NCBI GenBank assembly: GCA_036821905.1
Contig: DAISIR010000003.1
Span: 62,001 to 126,000, forward strand
Origin: Brooklawnia sp937867175
GTDB taxonomy: Bacteria > Actinomycetota > Actinomycetes > Propionibacteriales > Propionibacteriaceae
Direction: 5' to 3'
Length of the DNA: 64,000 bases
A model generated the notes under the pieces. It worked only from the letters and a program-made list of their open reading frames with translations, was not told the DNA's origin and ran no database searches. The position numbers and the translations under genes were made by a program. Positions 1-9,580 of this stretch are shown here, in pieces; within the stretch, counting starts at the first letter, position 1, and the number at the start of each line of letters is the position of its first letter.

Positions 1-1
1 C

Positions 2-2260
2 CCGGTCGCCGATCTGGTGGTTGGGGACGTGGTGCGGCTCAGCCTGGGTGCCGTGGTGCCGGCCGACCTGCGGCTGCTCAGCGCCACCGACCTGTCCTGT
101 GACGAGGCGGTGGTCACCGGCGAATCGGTGGCGTCCGACAAATCCGTCGAGCCGGTGCAACCGGACGCGGCGCTGGGCGACCTGAGCAGCGCGCTGCTGA
201 TGGGCACCGTGGTGCATTCCGGCTCTGGCGAGGCGGTCGCCGTGGCAACCGGAGCCGATTGCATCTTCGGCCACATTGCCGCGTCGTTGGCCACCGAACT
301 CCCCCAAACTGGCTTCCAGAAGGGCCTTTCGAAGTTCTCGATGTTCTTGCTCTACGTGGCGCTGACGCTGACCGTGCTGATCTTCGTGGGCAACGCCCTG
401 CTGCACCGGCCCCTCCTGGACGCGCTGTTGTTCGCACTGGTGATCGCGGTCGGCATCACCCCGCAGCTGTTGCCCGCAGTTGTCAACACCTCGCTGGCGG
501 CCGGTGCCGCAGCCCTGGCGAAGCAGGACGTGCTGGTCAAGCGGCTGGCCTGCATCGAGGACCTCGGCAACGTCGACATCCTGGTCACCGACAAGACCGG
601 CACCCTGACCCAGGGCAAGATCGGCTATCAGCGGGCCGTACCGGCGCAGGGCCACGATGAGTCGGAGCTGGAACGGCTCGGTCTGCTCGCCTGCGAGACC
701 GACTTCACCCAGGCCGGGGCGTCCCCGGTCGGGCAGAACGAAATCGACCGCGCCCTGTCGGAACAGATCGCCGAGCACACCGACCTGACCGGGTGGCAGC
801 GGCTGCAGCTGCGTCCGTTCGACCACGATTCGCGCACCTCTGCCGTGCTCGGCGCGTCCGGGCCGGACGAGCACCTTCACATCCTGAAAGGCGCCCCCGA
901 ATCGGTACTGCCGCACTGTGCAGCTGTCGCGCTGGCCGACCTCGCCCAGCGCGACGCGTTGTTCGCCGGCGGCTCCCGGACGATCGCGGTCGCCACCCGC
1001 AACGCAGGCAACGAAACCAGCCTGCCGGCAACCATTCCGGACGACTTCACCCTGATCGGCTACCTGGCCTTCCTCGACCAGCCAAAACCGGACGCCGGCG
1101 AGTCGCTGCAACGCCTCGCCGAATTGGGGGTGGCAGTCAAGGTGGCCACCGGCGACAACCTGGTGGTGGCCGAGAAGGTCTGCCGTGACCTCGGCCTCGA
1201 AGTCGGCAGCCCGCTGACCGGTGACGCGATCGACGCCATGGCTGACGACGAACTGTACGACGCAGTGCACCACACCGCTTTGTTGGCCCGTGTTTCACCG
1301 GACCACAAGGCCCGTATCATCACCGTCCTGCGCCGCCACCACACCGTCGCGTTCCTGGGCGACGGGGTGAATGACGCGCCGGCGCTGCACCGGTCGGACG
1401 TCGGCATCTCGGTCGACACCGCCACCGACGTGGCCAAGGATGCCGCCGATGTCGTCCTGCTGAAGAAGGACCTCGGCGTCATCATCGACGGCATTGTGGG
1501 TGGCCGGCGCACCTTCGCCAACACGATCAAGTACGTGATGATGGGCACGTCGTCCAATTTCGGCAACATGTTCTCGGCCTCGATCGCCTCGATCGTGCTG
1601 CCCTTCTTGCCGATGTTGCCCAGCCAATTGCTGTTCAACAACCTGCTCTACGACACCTCACAGCTGGCGATCCCGACCGACGCCGTCGATGACGAGGCGC
1701 TGCGCAAGCCTGCCCACTGGGACATCGGACGCATCCGCAAGTTCATGGTCATGTTCGGGCCCGTCAGCTCGCTCTTCGACTTCCTCACCTTCGCGTTGAT
1801 GCTGCTCGTCTTTCACGCCGGGCAAGCCGAGTTCCGAGCTGGCTGGTTCGTGGAATCCCTTGCGACCCAAACGCTGATCGTGCTGGTCATCCGTACCCGC
1901 CGCATCCCGTTCTTCCGCAGCCGCCCCTCCACCGCCATGCTGGTCGCGGTGCTGGGCGTCGTAGCGATCGGCGCGGCCATCCCCTATCTGCCGTTCGCCA
2001 CCGCGATCGGCTTCGCACCGCTGCCATGGCCGTTCTTCGCCGCCCTCGTCGGCATCGTGCTGGTCTACCTGCTGCTGGTCGAAGGCATGAAATGGCTCTA
2101 CTACCGTGAACGTCCGGCCGGCGAGACGCCAGTCGCCCACCGCGACACCAGTGCCCTGCCGCCCGCCGCGATCCTTCACACCGTGCGGCGACAACGCCGC
2201 ATCGCCCGGCGCGCCAACCGGTTCCAGGCCCATCCGAGCAGGCCGGCCCGGGTGGGCTGA
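2..2260 (+). CDS. mgtA: Mg2+-translocating P-type ATPase, 5' truncated
   Basis: This is the C-terminal 752 residues of a P3B-type ATPase that imports Mg2+ across the cytoplasmic membrane. The frame is open to the left edge of the window, and MgtA proteins are usually near 900 residues, so about 150 N-terminal residues are missing. The phosphorylation motif DKTGTLT is near residue 197, the hinge motif GDGVNDAP lies further on, and the TGES actuator motif is near the start. The last 200 residues form several hydrophobic helices, as expected for the C-terminal membrane bundle. A basic, proline-rich tail of about 40 residues follows the last helix and is probably lineage-specific. Its stop is only 2 nt from the stop of the convergent lysX gene. 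The family is clear; Mg2+ specificity is inferred from overall similarity to MgtA. Confidence 0.9.
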   Translation, partial: PVADLVVGDVVRLSLGAVVPADLRLLSATDLSCDEAVVTGESVASDKSVEPVQPDAALGDLSSALLMGTVVHSGSGEAVAVATGADCIFGHIAASLATELPQTGFQKGLSKFSMFLLYVALTLTVLIFVGNALLHRPLLDALLFALVIAVGITPQLLPAVVNTSLAAGAAALAKQDVLVKRLACIEDLGNVDILVTDKTGTLTQGKIGYQRAVPAQGHDESELERLGLLACETDFTQAGASPVGQNEIDRALSEQIAEHTDLTGWQRLQLRPFDHDSRTSAVLGASGPDEHLHILKGAPESVLPHCAAVALADLAQRDALFAGGSRTIAVATRNAGNETSLPATIPDDFTLIGYLAFLDQPKPDAGESLQRLAELGVAVKVATGDNLVVAEKVCRDLGLEVGSPLTGDAIDAMADDELYDAVHHTALLARVSPDHKARIITVLRRHHTVAFLGDGVNDAPALHRSDVGISVDTATDVAKDAADVVLLKKDLGVIIDGIVGGRRTFANTIKYVMMGTSSNFGNMFSASIASIVLPFLPMLPSQLLFNNLLYDTSQLAIPTDAVDDEALRKPAHWDIGRIRKFMVMFGPVSSLFDFLTFALMLLVFHAGQAEFRAGWFVESLATQTLIVLVIRTRRIPFFRSRPSTAMLVAVLGVVAIGAAIPYLPFATAIGFAPLPWPFFAALVGIVLVYLLLVEGMKWLYYRERPAGETPVAHRDTSALPPAAILHTVRRQRRIARRANRFQAHPSRPARVG

Positions 2261-2262
2261 GT

Positions 2263-5200
2263 TCAGCGCGGCTTCACGAACGGGAAGCTGAGCACCTGCC
2301 GGATCGAGGTGCCGGTCAGCGCCATCACCAGCCGGTCCAGCCCGATGCCGAGGCCGCCGGTAGGGGGCATTCCGAGTTCGAGGGCTCCCAGGAAATCCTC
2401 GTCGATCTCCATCGCCTCGGGGTCGCCGAGGGCGGACTTCCAGGACTGCTCGACCAGTCGCTGACGCTGGACGAGCGCGTCGGTGAGTTCGGAGTACGCG
2501 GTGCCCAGCTCCATGCCGCCGGCCACCAGATCCCAGCGCTCCACCAGACCCGGCTTGTCGCGATGTGGCGCGGTGAGCGGTGAGGTCTCTTCGGGGAAGT
2601 CGACATAGAAGGTCGGACGCACCGTCTGGTGCTCCACCAACTCATCGTAGAGTCCCTCGATCACCGCACCGGGCCCCCAACCATCGCGGACAGCCACCTC
2701 GTGGCCACGGGCGATCGCCAGCAATGCGTCCAGATCGGTGTCGATCGCGACCGGCTCGCCAACCGCCGCCGACACCGCCTCGCAGACCGCGACGACCGGC
2801 CACTCCCCCGAGATGTCGGTGAGCACGACGGCACCGGATTCGTCCGGCAGCGGCATCACCGGACGACCATGCACCGCAACCGCAGCCGCCTCGATCATGC
2901 GCCGGGTGAGCAACCGCATGTCGTGGTAGTCGGCGAACGGCTGGTAGGCCTCCACCACGGTGAATTCCGGGTTGTGGGACGCGTCGGTCCCCTCGTTGCG
3001 GAAGTTGCGGCCGATCTCGAAGATCGGCCCGATCCCGCCCACCAGCAGCCGCTTCAGCGGGAGCTCGGGGGCGATCCTGAGCACCAGGTCGGTGTCGTAG
3101 GCGTTGATGTGGGTGCGGAACGGCCGAGCCGAGGCGCCCCCGTTGGTGGTGCCGAGGATGGGCGTCTCAACTTCAGTGAAGCCTTCGGCCACCAAGGTGG
3201 CGCGCACCGCACCGATTGCCCGGCTGCGGGCCTTGAGTAGTTCCAACTGGTCGGGGTGGACGATCAGGTCGAGCGACCGGTCACGGGTTCGGGCCTGCGG
3301 ATCGGCCAGCCCACCGAACGGCACCGGACGCAACGCCTTCGCGATCACCGTCCAGTCGCCGACGAGCCAGGACGGCGTCCCCGACCGTGACCGGCCGACG
3401 ACGGCCTGCACTTCCAGCAGGTCACCGACGTCGACCAGGTGGGCGAAGTCGGTGACCGACGCCCTACCCAACGCGCCCGCGTCCAGCAGCAACTGGACGG
3501 TGTGGGACTGGTCGGTCAGGTCGGCAAAACAGACCCGGCCATGGTGCCGGATGGCCCGGACCCGGCCTGCGAAGGTCGCCGACTGCCTGTCGACCGGCAT
3601 CGGGTCGGGCAATGCGCTCAGCGGCACGGACTCCCGGTGCCCGATCGGATACCCGGACCTGCCGGTGGCCCGTAACCCGGTCAAGTGCCGCATCCGGTGC
3701 CGAGGCTGGTCGGCTGCGGTGGCCAGCCAGTCGTCGGGGGTCGGGGGCGCCTCAAGCGCCCGCACCTTTTCGAGGTCTGCCTGCGACAACCTTGCCCAGG
3801 CATCCGACCTGTGGAAACGCGCCTTGGTGGACCAGTCGGGCAGGAACCCTTCGGCGACCATTGAGGCGTGAGCCACGCCGGGCACTGTCAGCAGCGACGC
3901 CACCGCCAGATAGCGCGGCTGCCATTTCGGATGGTATTTCGCGTTTGCCCGATAGAGGCGCTGCAACTGCCAGAAGTGGTCGAGTAGACCCAGCAGGCGG
4001 GAACTGACCCGCTCCAAGGGGGCGGCCGCCACGTCCTCGGCCCGTGCAAAGACGTGCCGGAGCACAGCGAAGTTCAGGGAAACCTGAGTGATGCCGTGGT
4101 CGCGGGACCAGGTCATCAGTTCGGCGACCATGAACTCCATCACCCCATTCGGGGCGTCGGCGGTGCGCCGCATCACATCGAGGGACAACCCTCGCCGTCC
4201 CCACGGGTTGAACGTCAGCAGCGCAAGCGGGGTGCCGGACGAGTCCTTGGCCCAGACGACCACCAGCCGGCCGTCCGCAGGGTCACCGAGGCGTCCCATC
4301 TCCATGGAGAAGCCGCGTTCTTCGTCACCGGTTCGCCACTTGTCGGCCAGTGTGCTGACTTCTTGCAGCGAATCGGCGCTGAGATCCGCCTGCCAGTTGA
4401 TTTCGGCGACCACACCCTCGCGGTGCAGCCGCTGCCAGGCCCGGCGGACTTCGGTCAGCGACGTGGAGTCGAGCCGGAAGGTCTCCGGGTGCAGGATGGC
4501 CTCGTCACCGAGCCTGATGACCTCGAAGCCGAGTGTCCGAGCGTAGGCGCGGGCACCGGTCTCGCTGCAGGCCAGCACAGCCGGCGTCCAACCGTAGTCG
4601 CGGGCGTATGCCTCCCACGAACCGATGGTCTCGTCCCAGGCCAACGGGTCGCCGATCGGGTCGCCGGCGGCCAAGCAAACCCCGCCGAAGACCTGGTAGC
4701 CGATAGCGGCCCGCCGATGGGGGCCGAAGTGCAGCAGCTTGTCGCGGCGGGTGGCGACGTAACCGAGCGAATCCGGATCGCCGTATTTGCTGAGCAGCCG
4801 GCGAATCTCAATCTCCTGCTCCGGCTGCCACTGGTCGCGGCTGCGCCACGAACGCAGGAAGACGTAGACCGCGGCCAGGATGGCGACGCCCATGATCGCC
4901 GATGCCAGTTGGGGCACCAGGTGGCCAACTTGGACGCCATGCCAAGACTGTGGGGGATGCAGCCCGACCGCATGCAGCAGGGCCGTCGCCGTCTGTTGCC
5001 AGGCCGGTCCACTGGCACCCGGCCAGAGCAGCACCGCCACGTGGGTAGCCCCGACCGCCAGCAGCAGGCCGCCCAGCAGCCAAGCGCCGGCGGCCAGCCA
5101 GGAACCCCGCGGCACTCGAGCGCGGAAGGCCGGCCACAACCAGACCACGGCGGCGGCCATCGCGATCGAGACGATCGACGAGCCGATGATCAACGGAACC

Positions 5201-5544
5201 GATTCGACGTCCCGGCCGTCTGGCGCCAAGGTCTTGCCGGCGGCCAGGTTGACCAGGTCGGCCGCCGTCCACACGATGCCCGCCGCCTGGAAGACGCCGA
5301 CCGCGACCAGGGCCAGCCGTTTGCGGTGCAGCAGGCCCGCGGCGATCAGGCCAAGTCCGATGGCCGAGACCAGCGACGGGGTGACTGGTACGTTCAGCAA
5401 CCCGAACCCGGTCTCCAGCCAGCTCGCCCGGGGCATGTGGTGCACGATCCGGTAGGTCAGCCACAAGAACGCCGCCACCGCTGTGGCGGCCACGTACAGC
5501 CAGGTCAGGGCGCTCGCCCCGGCGCGTCGCGCACGCGAGATCAC
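2263..5544 (-). CDS. lysX: bifunctional phosphatidylglycerol lysyltransferase / lysyl-tRNA synthetase LysX
   Basis: A 1093-residue fusion. Residues 1-235 hold about six membrane helices, followed by an MprF-like DUF2156 transferase domain (about 240-600). A class II lysyl-tRNA synthetase follows, with an OB-fold near 650-750 and a catalytic domain near 775-1093. Class II motif 2 is seen as FRNEGTDASHNPEF and motif 3 as GLGIGLDRLVMALTG. In mycobacteria LysX charges tRNA with lysine and transfers it to phosphatidylglycerol, which lowers the negative charge of the membrane and protects against cationic peptides. The GTG start overlaps the stop of the upstream esterase gene (GTGA), so the two are translationally coupled. 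The gene is the last of a three-gene operon with a PrsW-like protease and an esterase. A separate housekeeping LysS would be expected elsewhere in the genome. Confidence 0.93.
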   Translation of the reverse strand: MISRARRAGASALTWLYVAATAVAAFLWLTYRIVHHMPRASWLETGFGLLNVPVTPSLVSAIGLGLIAAGLLHRKRLALVAVGVFQAAGIVWTAADLVNLAAGKTLAPDGRDVESVPLIIGSSIVSIAMAAAVVWLWPAFRARVPRGSWLAAGAWLLGGLLLAVGATHVAVLLWPGASGPAWQQTATALLHAVGLHPPQSWHGVQVGHLVPQLASAIMGVAILAAVYVFLRSWRSRDQWQPEQEIEIRRLLSKYGDPDSLGYVATRRDKLLHFGPHRRAAIGYQVFGGVCLAAGDPIGDPLAWDETIGSWEAYARDYGWTPAVLACSETGARAYARTLGFEVIRLGDEAILHPETFRLDSTSLTEVRRAWQRLHREGVVAEINWQADLSADSLQEVSTLADKWRTGDEERGFSMEMGRLGDPADGRLVVVWAKDSSGTPLALLTFNPWGRRGLSLDVMRRTADAPNGVMEFMVAELMTWSRDHGITQVSLNFAVLRHVFARAEDVAAAPLERVSSRLLGLLDHFWQLQRLYRANAKYHPKWQPRYLAVASLLTVPGVAHASMVAEGFLPDWSTKARFHRSDAWARLSQADLEKVRALEAPPTPDDWLATAADQPRHRMRHLTGLRATGRSGYPIGHRESVPLSALPDPMPVDRQSATFAGRVRAIRHHGRVCFADLTDQSHTVQLLLDAGALGRASVTDFAHLVDVGDLLEVQAVVGRSRSGTPSWLVGDWTVIAKALRPVPFGGLADPQARTRDRSLDLIVHPDQLELLKARSRAIGAVRATLVAEGFTEVETPILGTTNGGASARPFRTHINAYDTDLVLRIAPELPLKRLLVGGIGPIFEIGRNFRNEGTDASHNPEFTVVEAYQPFADYHDMRLLTRRMIEAAAVAVHGRPVMPLPDESGAVVLTDISGEWPVVAVCEAVSAAVGEPVAIDTDLDALLAIARGHEVAVRDGWGPGAVIEGLYDELVEHQTVRPTFYVDFPEETSPLTAPHRDKPGLVERWDLVAGGMELGTAYSELTDALVQRQRLVEQSWKSALGDPEAMEIDEDFLGALELGMPPTGGLGIGLDRLVMALTGTSIRQVLSFPFVKPR

Positions 5545-6704
5545 GACGCCACCCAGGCGAACTGCGCAGAATTCTCACCGAGCCATTGCAGGCCGGCTTG
5601 GGTGCCTGCCGTCCAGACCGCCCAACTGTGGCCGCCGGCTTCGACCAAGGCGACAGTGAGCACCGTGGGGGCACGCACCTTGGGGGCGAACTGCTGCACT
5701 GAGTCATAGGGCGCACTGTCGTCCTTGGCGGTCCAGAACCACAGCTTGACCGAAGGCGCCTGCTCGCTGGCGATCCGTCCCAGGTCGTAGACGGGGTCGC
5801 CGTCAGGACGCAACGCCGACCCGTTGAAGCGGATCTGGAAGTAGCCGGACAGACTCAGCGAGTACCCGAACGTCTCCGGGTGGCGCAGGGTCAGCATGGA
5901 CGAACACCAGCCGCCGGCACTGAACCCGAGAGTGGCCCAAGCGTCCGGTCTGTCGACTGTGCGCAAGTTGGCCTTCGCCCACGCCACCAGGTCGGAACTG
6001 ACGAAGGTATCCATGCGCACGCTGCCGTCGGCCGAATCGACGCATTCGGTGTCCAGGTTGTTCGGAAAGACGGTGGGCACCACCACGATAGCGTCCCGTA
6101 TCCGCTGCGCGGATACCAGGCTGGGGATGATCTGCCCCACCGGAAGGTTCTGCTGGTAGGCGTCCACCGAACCGGGGATGCCTTGGAAGGCAAAGATGAC
6201 CGGGTAACGCCGCTCCGGATGTGACAGGTAGCCGGGCGGCAACCAGATCAGGGTCTCCGATGTCATCCCGCTGGTCGGCCCGATGATGTTCAGCCGCAGG
6301 TATTGGCCTTGCGCTGTGTCGTCCTGCCAGGTTTGCCCGGCAAAGGCCGGGTTGTTGCGCGGATCAGCCTGCAGCGACGAGACCGACCCGCTCCCCCAGT
6401 CGCTGGCGGCCACGGGCGCCGTCTGGGCCGGTCCACCGAAGGTCTGCACCGTGGCGCTGTCGCGGACCCCCAGCACGCTGCGCCAAGTCGGGTACCAGTC
6501 GTTGCTGCGGTTCAGCATCAGCCCGATCATCGCCACCGAGCAGACCACCGAGACCAAGACCGCTGCACCCTGCTGGACGATCGCCCGCCAGCCGGTGCGC
6601 CGGTGCCACGGCACCCACCAAACCGCCCAACCCACGACCGCGACCGTGACAAGACCTGCACTGACCAGGAAACCGGTTGCGACCGGCTGGAACCAACTAG
6701 GCAT
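5541..6704 (-). CDS. membrane-anchored esterase, alpha/beta hydrolase fold (putative esterase family)
   Basis: A 387-residue protein. Two hydrophobic helices near the N-terminus (about 10-30 and 45-65) probably anchor it in the membrane, with the catalytic domain outside. The nucleophile elbow is G-F-S-A-G (Ser near 265), typical of the D-esterase/antigen-85-like family. Histidine in VEAGGHSW near the C-terminus is a good candidate for the catalytic His. The start overlaps the end of the PrsW-like gene by 8 nt and the stop overlaps the lysX start by 4 nt, so all three are probably one transcript. The substrate cannot be read from sequence. Its place beside lysX suggests cell-envelope lipids or esters, but that is inference from context. 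Confidence 0.8.
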   Translation of the reverse strand: MPSWFQPVATGFLVSAGLVTVAVVGWAVWWVPWHRRTGWRAIVQQGAAVLVSVVCSVAMIGLMLNRSNDWYPTWRSVLGVRDSATVQTFGGPAQTAPVAASDWGSGSVSSLQADPRNNPAFAGQTWQDDTAQGQYLRLNIIGPTSGMTSETLIWLPPGYLSHPERRYPVIFAFQGIPGSVDAYQQNLPVGQIIPSLVSAQRIRDAIVVVPTVFPNNLDTECVDSADGSVRMDTFVSSDLVAWAKANLRTVDRPDAWATLGFSAGGWCSSMLTLRHPETFGYSLSLSGYFQIRFNGSALRPDGDPVYDLGRIASEQAPSVKLWFWTAKDDSAPYDSVQQFAPKVRAPTVLTVALVEAGGHSWAVWTAGTQAGLQWLGENSAQFAWVAS

Positions 6705-7452
6705 GCGGCACCTCGCGGCGGGTGGCCAGCAGCAGACCAGTGAGGCTGATCAGCGCGATCACCAGGTGCGTCGTCAGCGTTGCGGCGAAGGCGTCCCAGG
6801 CGGTGTGCAGGACGATGACGCCGATGAACGTACCGATCGTGGCGGCCACCCACCACCCCCTGCCGGCGGAGTAACGAGCCCGCCACGCCACCGCGACCAC
6901 CATGCCGGTCCAGGCGATGTGGCAGGCCGGCGCGAAGATCCCCCGCAACAGCAGGGTCTGGTCGGCGGCGGCCAGACTGCCCGTCTCCAGCAGCACCGCG
7001 AACGCATAGCCCATCGTCTCGAGGACCGCGAACCCTGCTCCCGCCGCGACACCGATGACGCCGCCGGCATCGCGACGCGGCGCCACCCCGACGAGCAACA
7101 ACCCGATCGGGACGGCGACCTTGATCGACTCCTCGATGATCGCCACCCCGAGCGGCGGCGCGCCACCGCTCGGGGTGGCCAGCATGGATTCCAGCACCGA
7201 CGCGAACAAGACCCCGACCACCCCACCCACCGCGGCGACCCCGGCCAGCGCGGTGCCGGGCACGATCGGTTCCGGCCCGCGCCGATCCAGCCAGGTAAGC
7301 ACCGTGAGCGGCACGCTGAGCGCCCCCACGATCAGCAAGGTGGGGAACAGCACTACGTTCTTGGTGGCGATCATGGTGAACAGCACCAGCCAGTACGCCA
7401 CAATGCCCGAGAGCAGGATCATGAGCCAGGACAACCGGTGGGTCACGTTCAT
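6697..7452 (-). CDS. PrsW-family intramembrane glutamic-type protease
   Basis: A 251-residue protein almost wholly made of membrane helices. It carries the hallmarks of the PrsW/CPBP-like group: I-E-E-S-I-K-V near residue 135, FAVLETMGYA in a later helix, and two histidines in HIAWTGM and HTAWD. Family members cut membrane-embedded anti-sigma factors or other membrane proteins; the substrate here is unknown. The start is preceded by TAGCGT and then 7 nt, so the mRNA probably begins at the ATG and no ribosome binding site is needed. It is the first gene of the operon with the esterase and lysX and is divergent from the histidine kinase gene at 7510. Confidence 0.82.
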   Translation of the reverse strand: MNVTHRLSWLMILLSGIVAYWLVLFTMIATKNVVLFPTLLIVGALSVPLTVLTWLDRRGPEPIVPGTALAGVAAVGGVVGVLFASVLESMLATPSGGAPPLGVAIIEESIKVAVPIGLLLVGVAPRRDAGGVIGVAAGAGFAVLETMGYAFAVLLETGSLAAADQTLLLRGIFAPACHIAWTGMVVAVAWRARYSAGRGWWVAATIGTFIGVIVLHTAWDAFAATLTTHLVIALISLTGLLLATRREVPHA

Positions 7453-7459
7453 GACCCGG

Positions 7460-7465
7460 ACGCTA
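7460..7465 (-). promoter_or_regulatory. -10 box of the prsW-esterase-lysX operon (leaderless)
   Basis: TAGCGT on the minus strand, separated by 7 nt from the ATG at 7452. This places transcription start at or next to the start codon. No Shine-Dalgarno-like stretch is seen in between. Confidence 0.5.
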
Positions 7466-7509
7466 GCCCGGGGTCGCTGAGGCCACGCTGAGAGGAGCAG
7501 GATGGCGGC

Positions 7510-8907
7510 ATGACCAACGAACCGCTCGTGGCCGGTCGGTGGACGGCGCCGGGAGTACGCCGGCAGACCACCGTCATCGCCACCTTGGTGATCGCCGCCA
7601 CCCTCTTGCTCGGCGGGGCCGCGATGGTCGCGGCATTGGCCCAGGAACTGACCAGCGAGGCGCAGTCAGATCAGACTGAACGGGCCGGTGAGGCCGCCGA
7701 CCTGGTGCGGCTGCAAGGCCCGCAGGCGCTGGCCGACCACCCGGTTGCCGGGCACCTGATCGCTGGCGGCCTGCTCCAAGTGGTGGACTCCACCGGGCAA
7801 CTGGCCTGGACGTCGAACCCGAGACGAGCCCAGCCCGCGTCCGACCTGCTGCTGGCCCCCGGGCAGACCGACAGCCAGACGATCATGACGCTGTTCGGTG
7901 GCGAGGATGACCGCACGATCGCCGCTCAAGGGGTGTCGTACGCGGGTCAGGAGTACACGGTGCTCGCCGTGGGTTCCTTGCGGGCAGTCGAGGTTGCGGT
8001 GCGCCGTGACGCTTTGTCCATCCTGATCGGTGCCCCGCTACTCGCCGTGCTCGGCGGTTTCGCGGCGTGGGTGGGCGTGGGACGGACCCTGCGTCCGGTC
8101 GAGGAGATCCGGACGAGCGTCGAAGCCATCTCCGGTCATCAGTTGGACGCCCGGGTCCCCGAACCTCCCGGCGATGACGAGATCGCCCGGCTGGCGCGCA
8201 CCATGAATTCCATGCTCGACCGGTTGGATCATGCCCAGCAGAGCCAGCGCCGGTTCGTGGCTGACGCGAGTCACGAGTTGCGTTCGCCGATCGCCACCCT
8301 TTCGGGGGGACTCGAGATCCTGGCCGATCAGCCCGCCGAACTGCCCGAACTGCTGCCGGTGCTGTCGGCCGAGACTCGCCGGCTGGCCGAGCTTGCCGAG
8401 GGCCTGCTGTTGTTGGCCAAGTCGGATGCGGGCCGGGCGCGCAGCCACCAACGGGACGTGGACTTGGACGAGATCGTCGCCGCGGAGGCCCGCCGACTAC
8501 GGGCCGAACCCGGCCTCGAGGTTTTGGTGCGGACGGTTCCAGCGCGGGTCAGCGGCGACCAGGCCGCGCTGGCTCGACTGGTGCGTAACCTGGCCGACAA
8601 CGCCCGATCGGCTTGCCAGGGCCGGATCGGGCTGGAGTTGACCGTGGCGGGGGCGACGGCGATCATCCGGGTGGACGACGACGGCCTGGGGATTGCGCCG
8701 GAGGATCGGCAGGTCATCTTCGACCGCTTCGTCCGGTTGGACGAGTCCCGCAGCCGCCGGCCCGGCGGTGCCGGATTGGGGCTGGCGATCGTCCAGGCAA
8801 CCGCCCAAGCGCAGGGGGGTTCAGTGAGCGTCGGTGAGTCGGCGTGGGGCGGGGCGCGGTTCGAGGTGCGGCTGCCGATGGGCGCGACGACGGGCGAACT
8901 CAGCTGA
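7510..8907 (+). CDS. sensor histidine kinase (HAMP-HisKA-HATPase)
   Basis: A 465-residue membrane sensor. One helix at about 20-42 and another at about 160-185 enclose an extracytoplasmic sensor of about 120 residues. HAMP follows (about 185-238), then HisKA with the phospho-acceptor His255 in DASHELRSP. The HATPase domain ends the protein, with the N box NLADNARSA and the G box GGAGLGLAIV. A GAGAGGAGCAG stretch just upstream supports this ATG; an ATG 8 nt earlier runs into a stop after two codons. The partner is probably the OmpR-type regulator encoded on the opposite strand: the two genes run toward each other and overlap by 8 nt. The signal is unknown. Confidence 0.92.
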   Translation: MTNEPLVAGRWTAPGVRRQTTVIATLVIAATLLLGGAAMVAALAQELTSEAQSDQTERAGEAADLVRLQGPQALADHPVAGHLIAGGLLQVVDSTGQLAWTSNPRRAQPASDLLLAPGQTDSQTIMTLFGGEDDRTIAAQGVSYAGQEYTVLAVGSLRAVEVAVRRDALSILIGAPLLAVLGGFAAWVGVGRTLRPVEEIRTSVEAISGHQLDARVPEPPGDDEIARLARTMNSMLDRLDHAQQSQRRFVADASHELRSPIATLSGGLEILADQPAELPELLPVLSAETRRLAELAEGLLLLAKSDAGRARSHQRDVDLDEIVAAEARRLRAEPGLEVLVRTVPARVSGDQAALARLVRNLADNARSACQGRIGLELTVAGATAIIRVDDDGLGIAPEDRQVIFDRFVRLDESRSRRPGGAGLGLAIVQATAQAQGGSVSVGESAWGGARFEVRLPMGATTGELS

Positions 8908-9580
8908 GCCGATAGCCCATGCCGCGGATGGTCTCGATGTGCCGACGTCCGCCCGGCTGGTCGAGTTTGCGCCGCAGGTAGCCCACATACACCTCGACCA
9001 CGTTCACGTCCCCCTCGAACGCCGAATCCCAGACGTGGTCGAGCAGTTCGGTCTTGCTCAACACCTCGCCGCAGTGGTGCATCAGGTATTCGAGCAGGGC
9101 GAATTCCTTTGCGGTGAGCCGCAGCGGCTCTCCAGCCCGGGACGCGGAGCCGCGGGCGCGATCCAAGGTGAGGTCACCGACGAGCAGTTCGGCAGGGCGG
9201 GCACCCGCGCCGCGGCGAATCAATGCGTGCAGTCGAGCAGCCAGCACCGCGAGGCTGAACGGCTTGGTCAGGTAGTCGTCGGCCCCGAGATCGAACGCGT
9301 CGACCTCGTCCCACTCGCCGTCCTTGGCCGTGAGCATCAGCACCGGCGTCCAGACCTGTCGGGCACGCAACTGTCTCAGCACGTCATAACCGTTCAGGCC
9401 GGGCAACATGATGTCGAGCACAACCACGTCATAGTCGTTCTCGGTGGCCGCCCACAGGCCGTCCGGCCCGGTCAGCTCGACATCGACGACGAATCCTTGG
9501 TTGGTCAGCGCCTTGCGCACCACCACGCCCAGATGGACGTCGTCCTCCACCAGCAGCACCCGCACCGCAGACTCCATCAT
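8900..9580 (-). CDS. OmpR/PhoB-family response regulator
   Basis: A 226-residue regulator with an N-terminal receiver (phospho-acceptor Asp56 in VVVLDIMLPG, acidic pair EDD at 12-14, conserved Lys in LTKPF) and a C-terminal winged helix (about 130-226, with LTAKEFALLEYLM). The start codon shares one base with the stop of the upstream permease gene (TGATG), so translation is coupled to it. Its 3' end overlaps the 3' end of the histidine kinase on the other strand, which is an unusual arrangement for a cognate pair. The second ATG, directly after the first, could also be used. Confidence 0.92.
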   Translation of the reverse strand: MMESAVRVLLVEDDVHLGVVVRKALTNQGFVVDVELTGPDGLWAATENDYDVVVLDIMLPGLNGYDVLRQLRARQVWTPVLMLTAKDGEWDEVDAFDLGADDYLTKPFSLAVLAARLHALIRRGAGARPAELLVGDLTLDRARGSASRAGEPLRLTAKEFALLEYLMHHCGEVLSKTELLDHVWDSAFEGDVNVVEVYVGYLRRKLDQPGGRRHIETIRGMGYRLS

